Assembly (NCBI GenBank): GCA_026182355.1
Contig: JAPFBL010000255.1
Location: 1,364,001 to 1,428,000 of the forward strand
Reading direction: 5' to 3'
DNA length: 64,000 nucleotides
From: Hermatobates lingyangjiaoensis
Taxonomy: Eukaryota; Arthropoda; Insecta; Hemiptera; Hermatobatidae
Below the pieces are notes generated by a model. The model saw only the letters and a program-made list of their open reading frames with translations, did not search any database and was not told the origin of the DNA. Each line of letters starts with the position of its first letter. The first letter of the stretch is position 1. Shown piece after piece: positions 12,401 to 25,400 of this stretch. A program made the translations under genes and the position numbers.

Positions 12401-15400
12401 GGATTCAAAATTCAAGTAGGATTCAAAAGTGAATTACCAATTAACAAGTCTAAATACAAACATATACAATAGGTTTGAACCCCTATTTATCCTCCTATTC
12501 TCTTATATACATAGTTTTCGTATTCGTGATTCACTCCCTCCATAAATGGACATTAGCCTTGTCTTTGGTGTTTCATGACAATGATTTCCAGGAGTTTTAA
12601 CAAGGTCGATTATTTAGTTGTGGAGATAGAAATGGAATTAGCTACCACTGCCTGATATTGACTTTAGTGAAAGACACAATACAGGTTATAATACAATAAA
12701 GTAGGATCAGGCTTCCCAAAAGATGCCAAACATGCTATTAAAACAATTGATGTTTGTTAATTCTGTGGTAAGTTTAATACAGTAAATATTTCAGATGAAT
12801 ATTTTTTTAATAATAATCATTCATATAAAGTATGTATGTATGTAAATGTATGTAAAGTATGTATACATACATACATAAAGCCTTGACGCCTGATTTTGCT
12901 TTGACACAACTGGAGCTGGTGGGGGATCGTACTTGATGTCACCCATTCAAGTAGAAACCTCTCCCTCAGTTACCTTAATCCATAAACTTAGGATTAAGCT
13001 ATTAGTTTGTAAGATACACTGTATAGTAGGGGAAAAAGCCCGGTGGGGGACACTTAGTGTCCCCCGTACTGTACCCCTGAAATCTGTAAATTGGGAGTAA
13101 TCCCCAATAAAGAATTTCCATTCCATTCCATTCCAGTTACCTGACTTTCTTAATCCTTTGTGAAAACCCATGGTTATGACATTTGACAATAAATAGGGAA
13201 GAAATATGGTACACAGTGGATGTAGTTGTTAGTTGTAGAGAAGATGATATAACAACTCAGTTAAATCTAAACAAATAGAAATATAACTTAAAAAGTTATT
13301 TGAAATGATTAACAGAAAATATATGTTTGTAACAACAGAGAAGACAAAATATGTTTGAAAGTGAATGACAGAAAGGGTGACGTCACAGGGAACTCCAAGT
13401 ATTGTAGCTCCCACACTAACAACCTTTCACTTCCCTTCTGTAAAGTTATACTTGTGACTGTAGAATTCTTGAAATTAATGTTAGGAAGTTGTGGAAAAAA
13501 AATTATTTGGGAAAACACTACAAAAGTCACATCAAGGTTACTACTTTGTTAAAAATTTATTAGCGTTAATGTTTGAAAATCAAACTCAACAGGCGCTTTG
13601 TTCATTTATTTCACAAAAAAAAAAAACACTAGCAAGTAACGAAGATACACTAGGTTTAATCTAACACATTTGCATCGTCTGTTTAATGCAGACTGAATAA
13701 CATATAGAGCTGAGTCACATGCAACGGCACCCGATTACATATTCAATCAAAATCTAGAAAACATGTTAATATTTGGACATAGACAACATACAATTTAATA
13801 ACTTTAACTTACATTATATACAAATTAAAATATGTTTATATAATTGAGACAAAAATATAATTGAAATGTTACCCCTAGATATGTGCTACCCTGGGTGAGC
13901 GAGCACCTCCCTCCCAATATGTACTTCTGGTGACTTGTATTATACTATCCTCTATAAAAAGAAAATATAATCATATAAAATATGCACTAGTATAAGAAAT
14001 CTGGGCATACGTTATTGTTTATTAACATGATGTTGCATTGTAATATCAAAATAATCGTATCATTTTTGTAGATTCGTGAAATATTTTTGAATTTGGGAAT
14101 GATATATAGAAATGTACATTCAGAAGAAACCTTGAATTTTTGCACACTGTCAATAAGCTATTTTTTAAAAACCTTCACCCAACCTACAATCCTGAATACT
14201 GTAATAGAATTCGTGGAAGACTTTACTCAAGAATACACTAGGACCTATATTGAATCATGTCAGTCAAACTTCTCTGTCAATGTAAGTATGCTTCATTGCT
14301 TTAATGTTTTGCTTAAATGCCCCAAGTCTAAAATTATTATAGTATTTTTCATTTTAAACCATATACATTTTTATTTAGATAGTAAATAAAAGTAATCTGG
14401 AGAGGTGTACACTCAATTTTACTATAAGTAAGCATACTATTGAACTCGTTGATAACTATTTTGATTCAATGATTAATTTTAATGCAGATATCTTCACAAT
14501 TTCATAATGGTTACAGCGTTTGAACAAAATTGCACAACTAACTCAACTATAAGCACTCATTGAATGATATTTTAATCAAATTATAAAAGGATCATCGGTA
14601 ACGTTATCCATTTTAATTCGTTACGTTATCAACGGTAGAGTTTACGTAATTAAATATATATATATATATATATATATTTTGTTGTGGTTTTCTTTTCAGA
14701 GAGTTGATAACCACTTAATAAACAAAGTAAAGTCAATAGTAAACAACTGATTTTAATTAAAGTTTAATTTCATTTATATATTTCATAAATTTTCTTTAAA
14801 TACATAATAATTTAGTATAGAATGTAATATATTTTACTATAAATCGTGTTAAAAGTTGTCTAAATTGATACTTATTACCTCAAAATATAATTTATTTCAC
14901 TTGTTATGGAACATCCTGGTCTGAAACAGTAATATCATTCTAATGAACTATTCATTTTAGAGAAATATTCTAATATATTAAGAAAAACAATCTAACGTTT
15001 GGTTACAGAGAAAACTTCATAGAAGCCCTTTTTACTGTCATATTGACTCTTAGAAAATTCTAACATTAGTGTAATATTTTTCATGTAATACAAATATTAA
15101 CATAATATTCAATAAAAATTTTAAGTTTTTAGAATGATTTGAAGTGGTGGAAAAATTGGTAACACTTTTATTATATTGTGCTTCCTCATGATTCAAATTT
15201 TTCTAAAAAATAATTTGATTCTTGCCCTTCAAAATAGTAAATTTATCAGTAAACCTGCATTAAAATTTGTCATGCAGTGTGAATTGTAGAGTGACAACAA
15301 AATGTTATAAATACCAAACACCATAAAAAATAAAAGTCATAAAAAATCTATTCAGAAGAACTAGGTACTTCAAATGCCTAAATGTATCAAAATATTACAA

Positions 15401-18400
15401 CTGAATTTTTTCCATTATTACTATACTTAATTAAAAGTAAAATAAAACTATTATCAAACTTTTTACAGGGAATTATTTTATGAAAAATATGTATAATAAT
15501 TTATATAAATATTCAGTAAAAATAAAAAAAATTAAAGTTCTTAATAATCGTAAATATTATTTATTCTTTATGAATTTATTTAAAGGATAAATAATATTAT
15601 ATTCTTTATATTTTTGATAATTATGCAAGTATGTTGAATTTAAATTGAGTAAAAAATTACTTTTTTTCATTTCAGGTATTTTATAAAATGTTCTTCATAA
15701 GTAAAAATTTAACTGGCAGAAACATAAAACTATGGAGGTTCATTGACGAAGAATTAAATGAAAATGCCCAATGGAGGGAAAATGATTTAATAAAGGTAGA
15801 CATTTAGTCAACTGTTAATACATAGAGGATTAACTAACATTAAGTAAGTCCATAGAAATTATGAAATATAGGAGATGAGAATCAGATTGTTGAGGGTCCG
15901 TTATCAAATAATTTAACGAAAGGAGATTCTTGATGTCAGCTTTTATTTTACACAGTTCAAAAACAACACATTCAAAGCTACACATTTAGTCAACGTATAC
16001 AGAAACACATGGTTCATATTCAGGTTGTGCAACACTGGTTCATTACAGGTTGTGCAGTCCCCTCAGGCATGTTTTTAAATGTCCCACAACACTCTCCCTC
16101 ATTTAACAACATCAAAAAAAAAAAACTGAAAAACAAACAATGATTTACATATCTACAAGTCCCAATCGGGAACACAAATCAGAATGTCGGGGCCTAGGCA
16201 GAGCTTTAGTTAAAATATCGGCAAGTTGGGCGGTTGATGGTACCTTTTGTACCTCCACTTCTCCATCCAGGACTTGCTCACGCACAAAAAAGTGTCTTAA
16301 TTGTACATGCTTAGTACGCTTGTGATATTATGGATTCTGAGCAAGTCTTAGTGCGGCTTCATTGTCAATGTGGAGTTTAGGAGTATTGATATGAGTCACC
16401 TCAAGTAAGAGTCTCTTCACCCAGACCATTTCTTTGACAGCTTCACTCGCAGCCACTACCTCTGCTTCAGTAGTAGAGATTGCAACCGATGACTGTCTTT
16501 GACTGGCCCATGAGATAGCACCACCAGAATACAGACAGAGTATACCAGATGTAGACCTGCCTGTCTTGCTGTCTCCTCCATGGTCCGCATCACTGAAGCA
16601 CTCAAGATTCCCATTATTATATTCAGACTTATAAAGAATACCATAGTCCACAGTTCCCTTAATGTAGCGAAGAATCCTTTTGATTTTTGACCAATCATGC
16701 GCGGTAGGATTCTCCAAAGATCTGGATGCAACTCCAACTGCATACGAGATGTCAGGTCGAGTACCAGTCATCAAATACATGAGTGACCCAACGGCTTGTC
16801 GGTAAGATGAAGCCCCAAGTTTACTGCTTGCACACGAGTCTTTGACAGGTTCCGAAGGGCAGTTGATAATGGGAGTTGAAATAGGGTTGCACTGGTCCAT
16901 TCCAAGCTTTACAAGAATCCGTTTGGTATACGTGGACTGACTGATCTTCACAGATCCATCATCAGTCTGGTTTATTTCGAAACCAAGGTAGTATGAGGCA
17001 GGTTTGTAGGAAATTTTAAATTGTTCCTTCAAATTACAAATGAATTTGTTGAGCATGACATTGTTACTGGATGCAACCAAACCGTCATCAACATAGAGAG
17101 CCACCAACAGTTTATCAGACCCCTTTATTTGAATAAAAAGGCAAGGGTCAGCTGAGCTTTGTTTGAAGCCCAAGTTTAACATGAAGGTACCAAACCTCTT
17201 ATTCCAGCAACGTGGTGCCTGTTTCAACCCATATAAACTTTTGTTTAATCGACAGACACGGGAGGAACCATCTTGATAGCCTTCAGGTTGTTGAATGTAG
17301 ATCTCCTCATCCAGACTTCCATATAAGAAGGCGGTTGAAACGTCAAATTGTGTTAGACTTAGTTTTTCACTTGCTGCAACGCTGAGAATTGTTCTAATTG
17401 TACTAGCTTTAGCAACAGGACTGAAAGTTTGCTCATAATCAGTCCCTTTCTTTTGAACAAATCCTCTCACCACAAGTCTAGATTTGTAGCGCTCAATAGT
17501 GCCATCAGAATGATATTTTAATTTATAAATCCATTTACAAGGAATGGCTTTCTTACCCGCAGGTAGTTCTTGCAAGTCCCAGGTGTTGTTGTCTTGCAAG
17601 GAGCGAATCTCAGAGTCCATTGCCTGTCTCCAAAGCTTTGACTGACGACTCTCAATAGCTTCCTCGTATGAAGTAGGTTCTTCAACATCTGAAATGTTTT
17701 CATTAATCATGACAAAATCCGAATATCTTGCCGGCTTTTTCAGTATGTTGCGATCCCGAAGAGCAGTCCTATTTTCGACAGATTCGTCTTCTGAAACGTG
17801 CTTCTCAAAAGCACGTTTTGGAGATGTTTCAGAAGGCTCGTTAGGTGTCTTGTCACATTCCTCTTTAGGTATATTATCACGTTGAACTCGAAGGGGAGTC
17901 TCTTCAAATGTAACGTCACGAGATCGTATAAGCTTGTTAGTGCTTTTACACCAAATCCGATACCCATCCGCTTCATATCCAATCAAAACACCTTTGACAG
18001 CCTTAGGATCCAACTTGTTACGTTTTTCTTTAGGAACATGAGCGTAACATTTTGATCCGATTATTCTTAGGTGTTTCAGGCTAAGTTTTCGTCCTTCCCA
18101 AAGCTCAAATGGGGAGATACGCGGTTGACTGGAGGTACCGGTCAGGTTCAATACGTACACAGCAGAATTTATCAGCTCTGCCCAGAGTGCTTGAGGCAAT
18201 TCTTCATGAGCGTGCATCATCGCTCTTGCAGTCTCCACTACTGTCCGGTTGTCCCTCTCTACGCAGCCATGTTGTTCAGGGGTGTAGGGCATAGTGAGCC
18301 TCTGTTTTACTCCATGTTTTTGTAAAATCTTCTTTACAGCGAGGTTATTGAATTCCCCTCCGTTATCGGAAAGAAGCTCTCTCACAGTGTACCCAGCAGT

Positions 18401-21400
18401 TTTTATTTCAGCTAAAACAGTTTTCAAAGTATTGATCACTTCAGATTTATGTTTTATGAAATAGACAAAGCGAAAACGTGTATAGTCGTCCTTGAAAAGA
18501 ACGAAGTATTTGTATCCTGAATAAGAAGGTACAAATGGTCCACAGACATCCGCATGTAACAGGTCACCCTGTTTACAGGATCTAACCCTTGTTCCAAAGG
18601 ATTTTCTATGTGCCTTACCGTAGATACAGCCTTCACACAGTTCACTGTCAAGTGGAAGGTCTATACCAAGCTCTCTCTTAACCGTTTCCCTTACATGGCG
18701 TTTATTCTGATGTCCCATACGTTCATGATGAAGTTGAAGCAGGTTTTCATGACAAGTAGAATAGAGCGCGGGTGGTTGAGTTGTGACAATGTGAAGCTTA
18801 TAAAGGCCTCCAAATCTATTTCTGGAACCAACCAGTTTGGTCTCACCATCAATGGTCAAGCAGCATTTCTCTCCCGTTGACTCGAACTTGCTACTCAGAA
18901 TTTTATCTTGAATAGACAAAACAGAGAATAAGTTTTTCTTTACATCAGGTACATACCACACATCACTCAATGTGATATTTTCTTGTCGCCCATCCACTAG
19001 AGCAACGATGTCCACTGAGCCCTTCCCAAAGGCTCTCATCAACTCTCCATTCGCTATTGTCACCATGTGATCCGTCGAGAATGGTTTGAAATCACGTATC
19101 ATATCTTTCCAGCGGCAGACGTGGTTCGTGGCTCCGTTATCAACAAACCAGTCTTGTTGATTGCACTCAGCTGACAGTTTGCAGGAGGTGGTGGCCAACA
19201 ACATCATGTTAACCCCCTTTCCATGAGATTTTTGGGTAGATTTCTCTGTTTTTGGTGGTCTTCCATCAGAAATCCACTTTTTACAAAATATTATTTTATG
19301 TCCAGGAAGCTTGCAGTAGTTGCACACTATCTTCTTGGATGGATGCTTTAGAGAACTGTTAATACTTTTCGATGACTTTGAATACTCAGTTACCAATAAT
19401 TTCATTGGCATTACTGCTCTCTGCTTTTCCAGACAGGGCCCTTTCATATGTGCATAGCTGAGTGGTCAAGTTTGCCAAGGACCTCTCAGACTTGGCTATC
19501 AGAGTCCAGCTAGACTTGAATGAAAAATAAGACTCAGGCAGAGTCTCTAAAATTTTGCACATAAGGAGCAAATCAGGGAGTTCTCCATTATTCTCCTTCG
19601 ACAACTCAATATTCAAAGCATTCCAAATATTCTTCAATTTGGACGTGTGTCCCATTATGTTATCAGAAGGATCCATTTTATAGCAAAAAAATTGAATACA
19701 CAAGTCAAATGCTTTGTCCTCCCTGCAGCCATCAAATAACCTGTGTAATTCCAGCCAAACATCCCTAGAATTAGAAAAGCGCATCACCAACTTCAAAGTG
19801 TCCTCCGTCATGTTAGTAGTAATAATCAATAGAGCAATACTATCTAACTTGGTAAAAGTTTCATAATTTTTTTCAAATGCCTTTACCACTGATGGACTTG
19901 CATCCTTTGAAGGATCTTCAGGTGCAACCACTCTCCCTTCCACAATATCCAGTGCACCAGGAGTACTTTTCAATAAAATTGTTACTTTATATTTCCAGGT
20001 AGACCAGTTTTTCTTTCCTTCAAGAAGGCCAATGTTTACTTTTGTCGCTTCCATTGTTCAAAAATACAAACAAAACAAATTACAACACGAGTCCAAGTTC
20101 AAACACACAACTTTGCTCAATTAACAATATTTAACGGCTTGGGCCCATAACCTGTTGAGGGTCCGTTATCAAATAATTTAACGAAAGGAGATTCTTGATG
20201 TCAGCTTTTATTTTACACAGTTCAAAAACGACACATTCAAAGCTACACACTTAGTCAACGTATACAGACACATGGTTCATATTCAGGTTGTGCAACACTG
20301 GTTCATTACAGGTTGTGCAGTCCCCTCAGGCATGTTTTTAAATGTCCCACAACACAGATAACATAAAAAAATAATAAACGTAATATCTTTTAAAAGTATT
20401 GATTACACATAGGGATTTTTAATTACTATTTTTCAGTAAATTTAAATTTTGACTTGATTGAACATCTGGTTAATACGATGATGTAGCAGGGTATTGATTT
20501 AAAAAGTTGTCTTACCTAACAGTTTTCAAAAAATGAGGATTACCATGTTTGAAGTCTTCGCTATCATACGTACTTGCTCTCTCCCTACATGTTTAATATC
20601 GACATATATTTAATATCAAAATAAAGTGTTCCATAAGGATGATTAATCAAGTAACAGAAAAACACAGACAAAAATTTACTAAACTCAATTCAATTTTTGA
20701 CAGCTATCCTAATCAGGAGATGAAGTATGTGCTGTGAATAGCACGCGAAAATGAAATTAAAAACTAATAACAACTTGTAGAAAAAATAAATAAATAAATA
20801 AAGGAAAAATTAACGATTGTGGTTAAGCCCAGGAGCAGATCTACCACCCAGAAGACTAATAAGTGCTTCTTCTAAAGTATAAGTTTTTTCCCAATACTTT
20901 CTTCTTCCTTCTGTACTTCTTCTGTCCTTAGTGAGACACCTTCCATTTCCAATCGCAAAGCTGCTAATCTTAAATCTATCTTTTCTCACATATCTTCTCC
21001 TAAGCCTCCTTAAGCGGCTGGTGGTATGGTTTAATGTAGACGTCTTGGATGTCATACTTGTCCTATCATCAATCCTGTTCCTTCCTTTACCTCTGTCCAT
21101 ATAAACGCACCTACCCTATCTCTCACAAGACCTCTTGTACCTCTGGTAACTGCGTTTACCGTTTGGATTGCACCCAGTGTGATTCCTTTTATGTGGGTTT
21201 AGCTTGCACCAAGCTAAGCCTTCGTATGAATAATCATAGGGCGTCCGTTGGCAAACGCAGTGACCTTCCCGTTGCTGCTCATGCCAGTTCTCACGGACTC
21301 AGTTTCAATGACTGTTTCCGTGTACAGGTCCTAAGGCAGATTGATGAGACTAATTCGAAAATTACTCTGAGAGCTTCAGAAGAAGCAACAGTCATCTGGG

Positions 21401-21948
21401 TGGTAGATCTACTTCTGGGCTTAACCTCAATCGTTAATTGTTCCTTTATTTATTTATTTATAAATTTTTCCTACAAGTTTTTATTAGTTTTTAATATTAT
21501 TTTTAGTTAAATGTTTCATTTATTTACTTTTTATTTTGCTTTTATTTCTTTATCTTCCTTGTCTCCCCTTCCTCCGAAAGTTGGCTACATTGTTTGAGTG
21601 CTTCTGTTTGTACGCCAAGCCAGTCGTTATCAGCCTTTGGAGTGATTCACATCTATTCCTGACGACAAGGACATCCAAATTTAGTAGTGAGTTCAGTGAT
21701 TTCTTTTCTGTGTGTTCTTTTGAAAATTCTTGTTTGTTCAGTTTGAAGAATCGTTTCATGTAATTGGTTATATATATATATATATATAAAGATTTCACAT
21801 AAACACGTGAAATAACAATCAATGATCAAACCACAATAAGAAATGGGAAAACAAGACTAAGATCTTTCAACCGTAACAAGCGGTCGTCGTCAGAGTCAAA
21901 AACCCAACTCTAGTCTTGTTTTCCCATTTCTTATTGTGGTTTGATCAT

Positions 21949-21992
<44 letters not shown>

Positions 21993-22375
21993 ATTTCACA
22001 TAAACACGTGAAATAACAATCAATGATCAAACTACAATAAGAAATGGGAAAACAAGACTAAGATCTTTCAACCGTAACAAGCGGTCTTCGTCAGAGTCAA
22101 AAACCGAACTTTTTTACTCTTTCTTACTGTACTCCTTTGTTTCCCCAAACATCCCTTTCTGGACATTAGTCCTTTCCTGCGCTTTCACCCTTTTAAAAAT
22201 ACCACTCTTCCCTCCCACTCTCCTCAACCCCTCACCAAATGTTTTCTGCATCTAGTGTTTCAGTTGGGTTTTTGACTCTGACGAAGACTGCTTGTTACGG
22301 TTAAAAGATCTTGATCTTGTTTTCCCATTTCTTATTGTGGTTTGATCATTCAATATATATATATATATATATATA

Positions 22376-22412
<37 letters not shown>

Positions 22413-25400
22413 CAGATTCAATCATATATCGACCTATTTGATAGAATAGGTGTGTTATCTAATCGGGATTTGGTCCAATTTTCTAGGTTCAAAATCAAAC
22501 TCTAATTGCCGACGTTTCAGTTTTATTTTAAAACCTTTTTCATCGGCAGAAGTAAGAATTTTGTAACTAAGAAAATGAAATTTACATTATTTAAAGGAAC
22601 AACAATCTTAACCGGACAAAACCTTCGACTAGACGAATATATATATATGTCCAGTCGAAGTTTTTGTCCGGTTAAGATTGTTGTTCCTTTAAATAATGTA
22701 AATTTCATTTTCTTAGTTACAATATTCTTGCCAATTTCTCTATGAACAATTTTCATGTAGGTCTTCATTCTAAAATGTTTAGGGCTTCCAATATCATTAG
22801 CCTGTTTTTGTCTTTTTCATAGTATAGAACCTCTGTGTTATTTACTAACCTCTCTTGTGTGAGTTTGTCTTTATGGGATATTAAGTATATTAAGTCAGTG
22901 AGTCTTTAGGACCACCTGCTGCCAGGTGCAAAGTAAGACGTCGGGACTAAGTTATAGTAGTCGAATGAATATATGTGGATTTGGGGAATTTAGAGCTCCC
23001 TATAATACAATTATACTGGTACACCACATTGGTCCGTTGGCGTAATAGTACTCTAGCTCGATGACGGTGGAATGGTGTTGTTTACGGTGAATCAGCCTAC
23101 AATGCTACACCGCCTTGGAATTAAAACTACTCTAAGTCGCCTTCCACCCACAATATTGATCACACGTACCTCTCCTTCTTCCCTTCTACATTCTTCCTGA
23201 TGACAAAATTCGGTTCGAAATTTTGATCCAGTAAGTGCTCTCGTTCTTTATCGGTTGTTTTTTCAGTTATATATATATATAGTTCTCTTCACCATAAGCC
23301 ACATCGGCAAATCGACATATGTACTGACAAATATATATATATATATATATATATTGTAAAAGTTGGAAGCAGTACTTTATTTAAACATATACTGTTAAAT
23401 GACACCCCATATTTGGCTTGTATCTGTTTCTTACATAATTTCTCAAGTTTCCGGAATTACTTCCTCGTTTCTTCATTAAAACTATAAAGTTGATTACCAA
23501 TATTGCTAGCCGACATGTTTCGAATGTGCCACATTCATAAACAGGACAATAATGAGAATAATAGTATGATTGTCAGTTTATATATAGAGGTGGATTACTA
23601 TTGGAATATTCACAGGACATCACCCTTGAATTACGGAGCGTTATGGGGGATTAAGGTAGGGTGGGTGGTTGGACTCACCTACTACCTGTCTAATATTTGT
23701 CGGTCTATTGGAAAATAGTTTTAAAATTCGACAAGAATGATCAAATTGGATATTTTTTGGCTGGCTGCTTTTCTTGAATTATTATTGTTTCTATAAGTTG
23801 TAATTTAAAATGATTCCTTTCTCTAGTGACAATTTTCGTGGAATTGACCATCATTTGTCTTGTGAGTTTTGTGTTATGGACTGATGTTGTATGAACACCA
23901 CTACAGACTATAGACGAAACTAGTATATACATATTACAGATATATATGTGCAAGATCACAATGTATTTGTAAATATAATGTTTGCTGTAAAAGATTATTC
24001 GTTTTAATTTTGAATATAAATCTAAAGTTTTCTAATTTTAAGAATGAAGCTCTTTTTTGGTATATTGACTGATTAAGAATTAATAATAAACTCGAGTAAA
24101 AAGTGAAGTCTGACCTGGGCACCTGGACAGAAGGGACTTCAGGGGATGAGTCAGTAGACCTGGGGAGTCAGACAAGCCTTCTGCGGACTGCATCCTTTTT
24201 GTACACCACCTCCCAGGTTACTCATGGTTGTCATTAATGAATGAATCAAGAAAGAAACAAATCATCAAGTATTCTAAAACAACCTGGTCTAATTTACTCT
24301 AAAAAGTCGATTCCAGGTGACCTTAAATTTGCAAAGAAGTTAATAATTATTCAAAGGAAGGATTTAAAAATAAGTGTAGAATGTCTAACCCAGTGTTTCC
24401 CAAACTTTTTCGAGTGACCGCCCCTTTGGGCTCATAAACCTATAACTCAACACCCTTGAATAATAATCAGATTCCTAGACTAAATAACTAAATGAGTAAC
24501 ATTTTAATAATTAAATTAAAATAATTACTAATCGAATATTTATTTAGAATCCAATAGATGTATTGTTTCATAGCACATTTCTGCAAAAGAATTATACACA
24601 ATAAAAGAAACTTAGGTGAGAATATACTTTTAACATAAATATAAATTATCAAAACAAATAATTTTAAGAAACTGTTTCCTAGAAGTTTACATATCGTGTT
24701 TTCACTTAAATTTAGAAATTATATTGCATGCACATTTTCAATTTATAGAAATAGAATCTCCGCTCCTTTTTGCATTACCGCCCCCCGATATCAAAGCACC
24801 GCCCCCAGGGGGCGGTACCACCCACTTTGGGAAACGCTGGTCTAACCGGACATTGTGTACTTAAGTAACATCTATGCAAGCTGCAGTTACATCATACGGA
24901 CAATACAGACTGTCTGGAAGAGACGGAAACCTTTGAATACATTCTATGTGTATCACAGGCAATTGACTTTGAGAGGTTAAAGATTTTAGAAAATCAATCA
25001 TACCTGAAACCTATAGAAGTGAGAAATACTTTTATAAGAGCTATTATAATGTTTCTTAAAGAAGAGAAATGTAAGGTTTGTTTTTGAAATGACAAAAGAG
25101 AGTATAATAGGATTGATATGGTGTGTGTGTGTGTGTGTGAATGAGGCGATAAGACACATGCCCTCAGGTAAATAGTAATAACAGTACTGATAAATCCTGT
25201 CACATTGTTCTAAATCAATGATTTTAAGTTTTTTATAACTGATAAAATTGATGTATCCACAATAAACAAATAATATTATTACATTGTTTTTCTATAAGTT
25301 TGATAATACTTTACCAAAGAGTTCCGTATTACGTCTACGCGATATCCATATTAAAATAAAATCAGAATTGAACTGATGGTCAATTATTTTGATTTATGTT

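Larger units (their letters stand above)
15888..20354 (-). mobile_element. Ty1/copia LTR retrotransposon, nearly intact, antisense in intron 9
   Basis: 4467-bp element flanked by a perfect 5-bp target duplication CAGAT (15883-15887 and 20355-20359). LTRs of 204 and 202 bp begin TGTTG and end CAACA; they differ by two substitutions and a 2-nt indel, which indicates a recent insertion. Gene order on the minus strand is gag, CCHC, protease, integrase, reverse transcriptase, RNase H, the copia order. It is transcribed opposite to the STAG-like gene. Coding damage is limited to one frame change between gag and pol and one nonsense codon in RNase H. Confidence 0.97.

Noticed and set aside
16456..18880. 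Many small ORFs on both strands within the copia element
   Set aside because: Shadows of the long pol frame in other frames.
22506..22768. Near-identical ORFs on opposite strands
   Set aside because: A consequence of the palindrome at 22555-22735, not of genes.
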